A stretch of 7,253 nucleotides of DNA from Candidatus Paenalcaligenes intestinipullorum. GTDB taxonomy: Bacteria; Pseudomonadota; Gammaproteobacteria; Burkholderiales; Burkholderiaceae_B. Shown one piece after another: positions 1-5,461 of this stretch; within the stretch, counting starts at the first letter, position 1; each line of letters begins with the position of its first letter. The stretch lies in NCBI GenBank assembly GCA_019120675.1, contig DWUQ01000081.1:1-7253 (forward strand). The letters run 5' to 3'. Made by a program: the position numbers and the translations under genes. The notes below the pieces were generated by a model. It was not told the origin of the DNA. It was given only the letters and a program-made list of their open reading frames with translations, and did not search any database.

Positions 1-20
1 TGCGTTGACAACCTTTTCAT

Positions 21-49
21 TTAAAAATTTCTTAGATACCTCGTATTAG
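21..49 (+). promoter_or_regulatory. weak candidate promoter for the riboswitch-dadA transcript
   Basis: A TTAAAA hexamer (21-26) and a TATTAG hexamer (44-49) are separated by 17 bases and each match four of six sigma-70 consensus positions. They would start transcription near 56, just upstream of the riboswitch leader. A perfect TTGACA stands at 5-10 but has no convincing -10 at 16-18 bases; TAGATA at 33-38 is 22 bases away. This is pattern matching in AT-rich DNA, and the true promoter may lie elsewhere. Confidence 0.25.
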
Positions 50-71
50 TACCGATGGTCAATACCTAAAA

Positions 72-185
72 GTCTGATACAGTATCAATAGTCGATCACA
101 TACTAGGAAAGAGACTTCTTTACTGAAGCGCCGACGGAGCAACCACCCCGGAAACTCTCAGGCAAAAGGATCCTAGCTATCAGAC
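72..185 (+). promoter_or_regulatory. leader-linker pairing (P0-like) of the glycine riboswitch
   Basis: The inter-aptamer linker contains ATCAGAC (179-185), a perfect 7-bp complement of GTCTGAT at 72-78 in the leader. A second leader segment, GTCGAT (91-96), can pair with the same linker bases as 3+3 bp with A182 bulged, and it lies closer to P1 of aptamer 1. The two pairings exclude each other. Leader-linker pairing forming a kink-turn is a known element of tandem glycine riboswitches. Which leader segment is used here is inference. Confidence 0.45.
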
Positions 186-291
186 CAATCTGGAGAGAGG
201 CATTTAACGCCCACCGAAGGGGACCAGTTGCTGTGCCTGCACACAATGCAATCACGACAACATGGATCAAGCTCTCAGGTAACCGGACAGA
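103..291 (+). promoter_or_regulatory. tandem (two-aptamer) glycine riboswitch
   Basis: Two aptamers of the gcvT/glycine class lie head to tail. Aptamer 1 (103-176) is closed by a perfect P1, CTAGGA (103-108) with TCCTAG (171-176), and has the signature GAAGCGCCGACGGAGCAA core and the ACTCTCAGGCAAAAGGA 3' core. Aptamer 2 (about 189-291) has P1 TCTG (189-192) with CAGA (288-291), a GAGAG...CACCGAAGGGG core, a longer variable P3 arm (about 215-268) and the GCTCTCAGGTAACCGGACAG 3' core. The linker is 177-188. Glycine riboswitches commonly use two aptamers and in proteobacteria usually switch on glycine-degrading or glycine-exporting genes. Here the only gene that can be controlled is the DadA-like oxidoreductase starting 51 bases downstream. 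Identification is by sequence signature, without covariance scoring. Confidence 0.94.
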
Positions 292-293
292 TG

Positions 294-323
294 GGGTGCG
301 GACACCACGTGGTGTCTGTGACC
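294..323 (+). promoter_or_regulatory. palindromic hairpin between riboswitch and start codon (putative expression platform)
   Basis: GACACCAC/GTGGTGTC (301-316) is a perfect 16-base palindrome. Flanking bases 294-300 and 317-323 extend the stem with G-C and G-U pairs and one mismatch. It stands between aptamer 2 and the GGAG ribosome binding site (about 333-336). No run of T follows directly, so it is not a classical terminator. TCTGT (315-319) in its 3' arm can also pair with ACAGA (287-291), which includes the 3' strand of aptamer 2 P1, so ligand binding and this hairpin could be coupled. The role is inferred. Confidence 0.5.
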
Positions 324-342
324 TATTTATTCGGAGTTCACT

Positions 343-1653
343 ATGACGACTATTGCTGTGATCGGCGCCGGGATTACCGGAATCACGACGGCCTACTCTC
401 TACTAAAACGCGGCTTTGATGTGGTGGTCCTTGATCGCCACCGTTATCCTGCTATGGATACCTCTTTTGCTAATGGCGGTCAGCTGTCAGCATGCAATGC
501 CGAAGTCTGGAACAACACCGGCACGGTTATGAAAGGCCTAAAGTGGATGCTCAAAAAAGACGCCCCCCTATTGGTCAATCCCCTGCCCTCTTGGCACAAG
601 TATTCATGGATGGGCGAATTCCTCTACGCCATCCGTGGTTACGAAACTAATACCATTGAGACCGCTCGCTTGGCTATTGCAGCACGAGAGCATTTATTCA
701 AATGGGCTAACGAAGAGCATATTGATTTCGACCTCGAAGAGCGCGGTATTCTGCATGTGTATCAAAGTAAAGCCGGTTTTGAATCTGGCCTAGCGGTGAG
801 CAAGATGCTCGCCAAAGCCGGTTTAGAGCGTAGCACTGTTACGCCAGAGGAAATTCGCGCCATTGAACCGACGTTGGTGGGTAAATTTTATGGGGGCTTT
901 TTTACACCGAGTGACGCCACAGGCGATATTCACAAATTCACCCGTGGTTTAGCCAAAGCGTGTGAGCGTTTAGGAGCTAAATTCATCATGGAAGCTGAGC
1001 TTAAAGACATCAAACAGCAAGGCAATGGCCATACTTTGTATTACCAATCTTTAGCCCATGATAGCAGCGGCCAAAACTCCGCCCTGAGTGTGGATGCCCT
1101 TGTGGTGTGTGCAGGGGTAGGCAGCCGCAAAGTAGCGGCCATGCTGGGGGATCGTATCAATATATACCCTGTCAAAGGTTACTCGATTACCGTTAACCTA
1201 GAAGACGAAGCCAGCCAAGCCGCAGCACCTTGGGTCAGCCTGCTTGACGAAGAAGCTAAAATCGTTACCAGTCGCTTAGGCAAGGACCGTTTGCGTGTAG
1301 CGGGTACCGCTGAGTACAACGGTGAAAACCGCAATATTCGTGCCGATCGGATTGCGCCCCTCACCAACTGGGTACGTCGCAACTTTCACGAGGCCGCCAC
1401 CGATAATGTGATCCCTTGGGCAGGGTTGCGTCCAATGATGCCTGACATGATGCCGCGCATTAAAGCAGGCTCAAAGCCTGGTGTATTTTATAATACCGGT
1501 CATGGCCACTTGGGCTGGACACTATCGGCCGCTACCGCACAATTAGTGACCGATCTGATCGTGGCCACGGAGGAACCAACCATTCAGGTCCCCACCTCCT
1601 CTTCTACAGGCTCCGCCTCCGCTCACACGCCTCCAAAAGAGGTCAAGGCGTAA
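343..1653 (+). CDS. dadA: DadA-family D-amino acid dehydrogenase (FAD-dependent oxidoreductase)
   Basis: This 436-residue DAO-fold flavoprotein is expected to oxidise D-amino acids to 2-oxo acids and ammonia at the inner membrane, passing electrons to the respiratory chain. The N-terminus shows the FAD-binding beta-alpha-beta, GAGITG at residues 8-13 and the ribose-binding acid D31. The DadA-type segment SFANGGQLSACNAE follows at 41-54. The C-terminal FAD/substrate region has GLRPMMPDMMPRI (361-373) and NTGHGHLGWT (384-393). Length matches the family (E. coli DadA is 432 residues). ATG 343 follows GGAG with six bases between. Residues about 410-436 form an S/T/P-rich tail beyond the usual end. 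The glycine riboswitch directly upstream suggests that glycine, or an amino acid pool reported by glycine, induces it. A glycine-oxidising role is possible but unproven. No alanine racemase gene (dadX) lies next to it in the window. Confidence 0.9.
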   Translation: MTTIAVIGAGITGITTAYSLLKRGFDVVVLDRHRYPAMDTSFANGGQLSACNAEVWNNTGTVMKGLKWMLKKDAPLLVNPLPSWHKYSWMGEFLYAIRGYETNTIETARLAIAAREHLFKWANEEHIDFDLEERGILHVYQSKAGFESGLAVSKMLAKAGLERSTVTPEEIRAIEPTLVGKFYGGFFTPSDATGDIHKFTRGLAKACERLGAKFIMEAELKDIKQQGNGHTLYYQSLAHDSSGQNSALSVDALVVCAGVGSRKVAAMLGDRINIYPVKGYSITVNLEDEASQAAAPWVSLLDEEAKIVTSRLGKDRLRVAGTAEYNGENRNIRADRIAPLTNWVRRNFHEAATDNVIPWAGLRPMMPDMMPRIKAGSKPGVFYNTGHGHLGWTLSAATAQLVTDLIVATEEPTIQVPTSSSTGSASAHTPPKEVKA

Positions 1654-1678
1654 CGCTTTTATGGCGTATTAAAAAATC

Positions 1679-2233
1679 ATGACCACCCTACTACTCTTGC
1701 AATCTGAACTCTCTACACCTTTAGGTAAGTTGATCTTGATGCATGACGAGTCAGGGAATTTACGTGCAGCGGACTGGGATGAGTACGCTGCACGGTTACC
1801 GGCGCTGTTACAGCGTCAGTATCGTGACATCGACCTTAAGATACAGCCTCATGTCACCACAAAAGCCCACCTCAATCATGAACGCTTTACGCGTTATTTC
1901 GATGGGGATCTGCATGCCTTAGAGGCCATACCTTTGCAGTTAGGCGGTACAGATTTCCAGCAGCAAGTTTGGTTAGCATTGCGCCATATTCCAGTGGGAG
2001 CAACGTGGAGCTACAAGGATCTGGCTTCTTTTATTTCACGCCCCAAGGCCTGCCGTGCAGTGGGTACCGCCAATGGTTTGAACCCAGTAGCTATTGTCCT
2101 GCCCTGCCATCGCGTCATTGGCAGCAGCGGCAGCATGGTGGGCTACGCGAGCGGCCTCGCGCGCAAACGTTGGTTGTTGCAACATGAGCAGGCGTTAACC
2201 TCCACACAAAGCAGCTTATTTGGCATTTATTAA
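1679..2233 (+). CDS. ogt: methylated-DNA--[protein]-cysteine S-methyltransferase (Ogt/MGMT type)
   Basis: This suicidal DNA repair protein takes the alkyl group from O6-alkylguanine or O4-alkylthymine onto its own cysteine. Of 184 residues, the N-terminal half (about 1-88) is the variable RNase-H-like domain and the C-terminal half is the catalytic domain: TDFQQQVWLALRHIPVG (91-107), the RAVG helix with the base-flipping arginine R126, ANGLNP (131-136), and the active-site PCHRV with C143, then the GS.VGYASGLARKRWLL.HE end typical of the family. There is no Ada-type metal-binding N-terminal domain, so Ogt is the better name than Ada. The gene begins 25 bp after dadA with no terminator between, so cotranscription is likely. 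The start ATG has only AT-rich sequence upstream and no clear Shine-Dalgarno sequence. The C-terminus has about 15 residues beyond the domain. Confidence 0.93.
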   Translation: MTTLLLLQSELSTPLGKLILMHDESGNLRAADWDEYAARLPALLQRQYRDIDLKIQPHVTTKAHLNHERFTRYFDGDLHALEAIPLQLGGTDFQQQVWLALRHIPVGATWSYKDLASFISRPKACRAVGTANGLNPVAIVLPCHRVIGSSGSMVGYASGLARKRWLLQHEQALTSTQSSLFGIY

Positions 2234-2289
2234 ATACTAAACACCTCTCCGCTATATAGTCTGGTATATTAAATCGCTTTTACTCAAAA

Positions 2290-2448
2290 ATTAAGGATGA
2301 GTATGCGGATGCGGGCGGCGTTCGAGCGGATAATGTCGTGGCTTATGCTCAAACAGGCGTCGATGCTTTAGTGACCAGCAGCTTGTATTTTGGGCCGCCC
2401 GCCGATATAGGGGTGGCGCTTACGCGTTTAGAGGCTTTGCATTCCTAA
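2290..2448 (+). pseudogene. 3' remnant of a ModD-like pyrophosphorylase gene (5' part missing)
   Basis: Reading the frame that ends at TAA 2446-2448 gives about 50 residues, including DAGGVRADNVVAYAQTGVDA and then LVTSSLYFGPPADIGVAL. This fits the C-terminal barrel end of the NadC/ModD family: the GGI/V...N...YA..GVD phosphoribosyl-binding strand, and then the ModD-type VTS...Y..P.DI ending rather than the NadC ending. The frame is closed by a stop at 2257-2259 and contains no ATG. The intact family is roughly 280 residues, so more than 80% is gone and no upstream DNA in the window could encode it. The remnant lies just after ogt. ModD proteins are often encoded beside metal-uptake ABC transporter genes, none of which is here. 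Recognition is from motifs only. Confidence 0.7.
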
Positions 2449-2552
2449 TGCTGTAAAGCCCTTGTTAAATAAAACGTTCTTCGTTTGAACAAAAGCGCCT
2501 TGTCCCTTAGGTTGGGTTCTGGGCCGAGCCGCTTTCAGATAAGGCAGAACAT
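2449..2552. other. gene-free spacer between modD remnant and terminator
   Basis: I see no coding potential here. AAACG-TTCTT-CGTTT (about 2473-2487), enclosed by TTGTT and AACAA, could form a modest hairpin, but it is not followed by a T run. Together with the modD remnant and the terminator, this makes 373 bp (2234-2606) between ogt and the convergent small gene without an intact gene. Confidence 0.5.
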
Positions 2553-2585
2553 AAAAAAGGCGTGCCAACTAAAGCACGCCTTTTT
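2553..2585. terminator. bidirectional Rho-independent terminator
   Basis: GGCGTGC (2559-2565) and GCACGCC (2574-2580) form a perfect 7-bp GC-rich stem with an eight-base loop. It is flanked by AAAAAA (2553-2558) and TTTTT (2581-2585), so it has a U run on either strand. It lies between rightward ogt/modD-remnant transcription and the leftward cotransporter/small-protein operon, whose last stop is 22 bases away. Confidence 0.92.
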
Positions 2586-2606
2586 GTATAGCAAAACACC
2601 AATCAC

Positions 2607-2837
2607 TTAATCATCGCGTCGTTTGACTTCTTCGAGCAAATTTTGAAAAAAGCCTTTTACCTGATGCCACTGCACACCGGTGCGATTTTCAGGTAAGCGC
2701 AAGCGATCAATCGCTTTGTGCTGTTTGTCTTGCTGGCGACGGTCCAGCTCAGCACGAATGGCGGTAATTTGCTCTTGCGCATCATCCAGGATTTGTTTGA
2801 GTTCTTTGCGAGACAACCCAGAAAAATCATTAGGCAT
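2607..2837 (-). CDS. small helical protein of unknown function, coupled to the Na+/phosphate cotransporter
   Basis: I do not recognise this 76-residue protein. It starts MPNDFSGLSRKELKQILDDA and is highly charged. Residues about 8-45 (LSRKELKQIL...RAELDRRQQDKQHKAIDRL) look like one long amphipathic helix or coiled coil, followed by GVQWHQVKGFFQNLLEEVKRRDD, a second short helix. It has no signal peptide, membrane segment or cysteine, so it is probably cytoplasmic. The start chosen is ATG 2837, because AAGGAG (complement of 2843-2848) lies five bases upstream; a GTG two codons earlier overlaps that site. The Shine-Dalgarno sequence overlaps the stop codon of the cotransporter gene, leaving nine bases between the stop and this ATG, which indicates translational coupling. 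A role linked to the transporter is only inferred from this arrangement. Confidence 0.75.
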   Translation of the reverse strand: MPNDFSGLSRKELKQILDDAQEQITAIRAELDRRQQDKQHKAIDRLRLPENRTGVQWHQVKGFFQNLLEEVKRRDD

Positions 2838-2842
2838 CGCCA

Positions 2843-2848
2843 CTCCTT
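2843..2848 (-). promoter_or_regulatory. ribosome binding site of the small gene, overlapping the upstream stop codon
   Basis: AAGGAG on the minus strand overlaps the cotransporter stop (complement of 2847-2849) and precedes ATG 2837 by five bases. This decides the start and implies that ribosomes finishing the first gene can reinitiate on the second. Confidence 0.8.
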
Positions 2849-4001
2849 AAAATAAAGTAGTCAGAGCAATCAATAACAAGGGTAACAATAAAAATACACC
2901 AAAAATCCACACCGCGGCATACCATTTTTTCTTGGATGCTAAGCGACTGAGCTTATCTGCGCCACGAAGTGGAAGTTCACGTAAAAACGGTAAGCTGTAA
3001 ATTAAAGCGACCGAAAAGAAATTATACAGCACGTGAACCAAGGCAATTTGCATGGCCGGCACTTCCATGGGCCCACTCACCGCAGTGGCCGCAAGCAGCG
3101 CTGTAATCGTGGTGCCGATATTCGCCCCCAGCATAAACGGATAAATTTGTTTTAAGGTAAACGTCCCTGCTCCTGCCAATGGCACCATTAAACTAGTCGT
3201 TGTCGAGGAGGACTGTACAAACACAGTAATTAGCGTACCTGAACAAATACCTGTAAAGGGTCCTTTACCAATCGCACGATGCATTACCTCTTTAGCCTTG
3301 CCGACCATCAGCACGCGCAGAAGCTTACCCACATACGTGATGGAGAAAAAAATTAGCGCCAACCCAACCAACACTAATACCACCCCCGAAGCCGTACTAT
3401 TGGGCACTAGCCGAACAGATGCTTCGATGGCATTCACCACAGGAGAGGTCAAACTACTAACAATGTTGACCCCAGACATTGACAAGCTACTGCCGCCCAC
3501 TAACAAATGTGCTACGTAAGCCGAGCTTTTTTCCAGCAGCCCAAACATAATTTCCAGCGGCAAAAAGATCACCACCGCCAGTAGATTAAAGAAATCATGC
3601 ACGGTGGCGGCGGCAAAAGCGCGTCGAAACTCGTTCTTTTTGCGCATATGGCCCAAACTGACCAAGGTATTAGTAACCGTGGTACCAATGTTGGAGCCCA
3701 TCACCATTGGTACTGCAATCGCAACCGGTAAGCCCCCAGCCACCATCCCCACTATTAACGAGGTCACCGTTGAGGACGATTGAATCAGAGCAGTAGCGAC
3801 AATCCCGATGACTAGACCCACATAGGGGTTCGTGGCAAAGCTGAATAACTCTTTAGCACGACCGCCAGTCGCCTCTTCAAAACCGGTGCCAATCAGGCCG
3901 ACTGCACAAATTAAAAGATAAATGAGCGCCAACACGCCAAGCCATTGCCACCATTTGCTGCTTGGTGGCGGCGTAGCACTCACCGTATCTGTCTGCGACA
4001 T
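2847..4001 (-). CDS. nptA: Na+/phosphate cotransporter, NptA/type II (PF02690) family
   Basis: This inner-membrane protein is expected to import inorganic phosphate with sodium. It shows the internal duplication that defines the family: QSSST at residues 74-78 and again at 263-267, each followed by GSNIGTT (102-108) or GANIGTT (292-298). These are the QSSS substrate-binding loops of the two inverted halves. About nine to ten hydrophobic segments are visible, the first at about 20-40 and the last at about 361-381. Length is 384 residues, close to Vibrio NptA, and there is no C-terminal PhoU-like domain such as YjbB has. A GTG at 4040 would add 13 residues, but ATG 4001 has AAGGG (complement of 4009-4013) seven bases upstream and is the better start. 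It is the first gene of a two-gene leftward operon. Neither a PhoB box nor a PhoR/PhoU gene was seen nearby. Confidence 0.93.
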   Translation of the reverse strand: MSQTDTVSATPPPSSKWWQWLGVLALIYLLICAVGLIGTGFEEATGGRAKELFSFATNPYVGLVIGIVATALIQSSSTVTSLIVGMVAGGLPVAIAVPMVMGSNIGTTVTNTLVSLGHMRKKNEFRRAFAAATVHDFFNLLAVVIFLPLEIMFGLLEKSSAYVAHLLVGGSSLSMSGVNIVSSLTSPVVNAIEASVRLVPNSTASGVVLVLVGLALIFFSITYVGKLLRVLMVGKAKEVMHRAIGKGPFTGICSGTLITVFVQSSSTTTSLMVPLAGAGTFTLKQIYPFMLGANIGTTITALLAATAVSGPMEVPAMQIALVHVLYNFFSVALIYSLPFLRELPLRGADKLSRLASKKKWYAAVWIFGVFLLLPLLLIALTTLF

Positions 4002-4041
4002 GTATATGCCCTTGTTGTAGTAAAGCAGTTGCCGCTCCACC

Positions 4042-4057
4042 TGTGAGCCTACTCACA
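4042..4057. promoter_or_regulatory. perfect CRP-type palindrome in the cotransporter leader
   Basis: TGTGA-GCCTAC-TCACA is an exact match to the CRP core TGTGA-N6-TCACA, and the inner bases extend the symmetry to TGTGAG/CTCACA around a CCTA loop. It is 40-56 bases upstream of ATG 4001. As RNA it could also fold into a 6-bp hairpin in the 5' leader. Whether it is a CRP/FNR-family operator or a leader hairpin cannot be decided from sequence. No -10/-35 pair is clear around it. Confidence 0.5.
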
Positions 4058-4074
4058 ACACGGTGCGGCCGTAT

Positions 4075-4108
4075 AAAAAATAAGCATGCGAATACTTCTG
4101 CATGCTTA
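4075..4108 (-). terminator. Rho-independent terminator of the ferritin gene
   Basis: On the minus strand, a 9-bp stem TAAGCATGC/GCATGCTTA (4100-4108 with 4081-4089) with a ten-base loop is followed by TTTTTT (complement of 4075-4080). It lies about 130 bases after the ferritin stop and before the cotransporter leader, separating the two leftward transcripts. On the plus strand only two T follow the stem, so it is directional. Confidence 0.85.
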
Positions 4109-4236
4109 AAAAACCAACCGAATTATAGCCCTCTAAAACAAGGATGAAAGCAAAATAACGCACTCATGGCAGGGATTGCACCGTGTATACAACGTTGCAA
4201 GACTGTAAGAGATTGACAAACTCGTAACGCACTGTC
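4109..4236. other. 3' untranslated spacer of the ferritin gene
   Basis: There are 128 bases between the ferritin stop and its terminator. No open frame of interest, repeat or recognised RNA motif was seen. A short palindrome, CAACGTTG, lies at about 4190-4197. A 3'UTR-derived small RNA ending at the terminator is conceivable, but nothing in the sequence shows it. Confidence 0.4.
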
Positions 4237-4713
4237 TTAGTTTTCTACACCCATTTGAGATTGTAAGTAGTTTTCAAGGCCAATCATATCGATGAGGCGC
4301 AGCTGCTTTTCGAGCCAGTCGGTGTGGTCTTCTTCGGTATCACGAAGCTGAGCCAGCAAGATATCACGGGTGACGTAGTCTCCGTGCGACTCACACAGCG
4401 CCATCGCATCGGCTAAATTTTGGCGTACGCTGTATTCTAAATCCAAATCTTTGCGCAGCATTTCGACCACTTCGGTACCGTACTCAAAGGCATGCGGACG
4501 CATATCTGGGGTACCACCCAAGAAAATCAAGCGGCGCAAAATAGCATCCGCATGTTGGGCTTCCTCTTCCATTTCATGGTTGATGCGGTTGTAGAGGTGC
4601 GTAAGACCTAAATCCTCATACAAACGCGAATGTACAAAATACTGATCACGAGCCGCTAACTCGCCTCGTAACAGTTCGATTAGACACTCAATAACTTCTG
4701 GATGACCTTCCAC
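4237..4713 (-). CDS. bfr: bacterioferritin-family iron storage protein lacking the heme-ligand Met52 (FtnA type)
   Basis: This cytosolic protein should form a 24-subunit cage that oxidises Fe(II) and stores it as ferric mineral. It is 158 residues, the standard length. The full ferroxidase set is visible: E18, Y25, E51, H54, E93, E127 and H130, with the end LENYLQSQM typical of bacterioferritins. At position 52, where heme-binding bacterioferritins have methionine, there is alanine (EEEAQHAD), as in the Pseudomonas aeruginosa protein first called BfrA and later FtnA, which it strongly resembles (EGHPEVI, GELAARDQYF, NHEMEEE). Start: the frame is open upstream to an ATG at 4845, but GTG 4713 is preferred because it gives the family N-terminus M-E-G-H-P-E-V-I, has GAGGT four bases upstream, and leaves a 135-bp control region to the divergent gene instead of three bases. 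No bfd ferredoxin gene is adjacent. Confidence 0.92.
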   Translation of the reverse strand: MEGHPEVIECLIELLRGELAARDQYFVHSRLYEDLGLTHLYNRINHEMEEEAQHADAILRRLIFLGGTPDMRPHAFEYGTEVVEMLRKDLDLEYSVRQNLADAMALCESHGDYVTRDILLAQLRDTEEDHTDWLEKQLRLIDMIGLENYLQSQMGVEN

Positions 4714-4717
4714 AGCG

Positions 4718-4722
4718 ACCTC
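4718..4722 (-). promoter_or_regulatory. ribosome binding site that fixes the ferritin start
   Basis: GAGGT on the minus strand lies four bases before GTG 4713 and coincides with the N-terminus expected for bacterioferritins. It rules against the longer reading from ATG 4845, whose extra 44 residues have no counterpart in the family. Confidence 0.8.
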
Positions 4723-4794
4723 ACTTAAATAAAATGTTAGCCCTTCGATCAGCAAATCAGCACTAACTTGCGAATGGTGACCCTTCAGTAATGG

Positions 4795-4818
4795 TAGAAT
4801 TCTGCCGACGCTTCGGCA
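4795..4818 (+). promoter_or_regulatory. candidate -10 element and leader hairpin of the divergent gene
   Basis: TAGAAT (4795-4800) matches the -10 consensus at five of six positions. A good -35 at 16-18 bases is lacking; TTGCGA is 21 bases upstream. Just downstream is a perfect 6-bp stem-loop, TGCCGA-CGCT-TCGGCA (4803-4818). It is too short and lacks the T run for a terminator, and it may be an operator or mRNA leader structure in the shared 4714-4848 region. Confidence 0.3.
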
Positions 4819-4848
4819 TCCTTGCTTCAAAACTGAGGAAATCACGCA

Positions 4849-5451
4849 ATGGACTTCACATTAATTCTGTTAACACTCTTCATTGTATGGCAGGTCTTGC
4901 GCGTACGCTATCAACGGGCCCATATTGCGCTGTTAGGGCAACAGTTGGCTCAGTTTCAGCTTGAAAAGCACATGGAAACCCTAACCAGTGGCTACACCCG
5001 AGCTATTCAAGATAGTTCAGAAAGCCGTCAGCTACAAATTTTTGACACCTTGCATCAGACTGAATATGCGGTAGCCGCACAATTACAAGGCTTAGCCAAA
5101 GCCTTAGATAAGCTCGATCCTAAAATCACTCAGTTTGGGGTGTGGCCAATTTGTGTGCCTTTTGTGGAGCGCGTACTCCCCTCGGCAGCGCGCGACTTTC
5201 GCCAACTGGTGGCGCTGCATGCAGCAGGCATCAAACGTTTAGTTGATAACGACGATCAGCTGGAAATCAAACCTCGGGCCTTTCACTTATCGGCTGAGCT
5301 GTACTTGTTTCAACACAGCTGCCATTGGTTCTGTAAATCCAAAACCGTCGCTGACGCACGGCTGTTGGTGCGCCATCAGGTGGATTACAAAAAAGTGCTG
5401 GCGTCGGTATCAGAACAAACACGCCGACAGTATGAGCAATGGCTGCATTAA
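4849..5451 (+). CDS. membrane-anchored protein of unknown function, divergent from ferritin gene
   Basis: I do not recognise the family of this 200-residue protein. Residues 3-18 (FTLILLTLFIVWQVLR) form one N-terminal membrane segment followed by positive residues (RVRYQR), suggesting an N-out/C-in anchor with a cytoplasmic body. Residues about 24-45 (IALLGQQLAQFQLEKHMETL) have coiled-coil character. The rest (about 60-200) looks mainly helical, with WPICVPFVERVLP (99-111) and a His/Cys/Trp-rich stretch QHSCHWFCKS (155-164). The His/Cys residues are too few and unordered to call a metal site. ATG 4849 is preceded by GAGG with ten bases between, a slightly long spacing. The gene shares a 135-bp divergent control region with the ferritin gene, so coregulation by iron is possible but not shown by any Fur box I can see. 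Confidence 0.7.
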   Translation: MDFTLILLTLFIVWQVLRVRYQRAHIALLGQQLAQFQLEKHMETLTSGYTRAIQDSSESRQLQIFDTLHQTEYAVAAQLQGLAKALDKLDPKITQFGVWPICVPFVERVLPSAARDFRQLVALHAAGIKRLVDNDDQLEIKPRAFHLSAELYLFQHSCHWFCKSKTVADARLLVRHQVDYKKVLASVSEQTRRQYEQWLH

Positions 5452-5461
5452 GACGGTTTGT

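Noticed and set aside
228..419. 63-codon open frame overlapping the riboswitch and dadA start
   Set aside because: It runs through aptamer 2 and its composition reflects the structured RNA. There is no Shine-Dalgarno sequence and it overlaps the well-supported dadA frame.
3298..3519. 73-codon open frame opposite the cotransporter gene
   Set aside because: It is antisense to a strongly conserved membrane protein and has no ribosome binding site or recognisable product. The antisense frames under the esterase (5760-5993, 6392-6616) and the BASS remnant (7007-7207) are rejected for the same reason.
4002..4040. 13-residue extension of the Na+/phosphate cotransporter from GTG 4040
   Set aside because: ATG 4001 has a well-spaced AAGGG and gives the usual family length. 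The extension lacks its own ribosome binding site.
4714..4845. 44-residue N-terminal extension of the ferritin
   Set aside because: The extra residues have no counterpart in bacterioferritins, and a strong ribosome binding site precedes GTG 4713. The extension would leave only three bases to the divergent gene.
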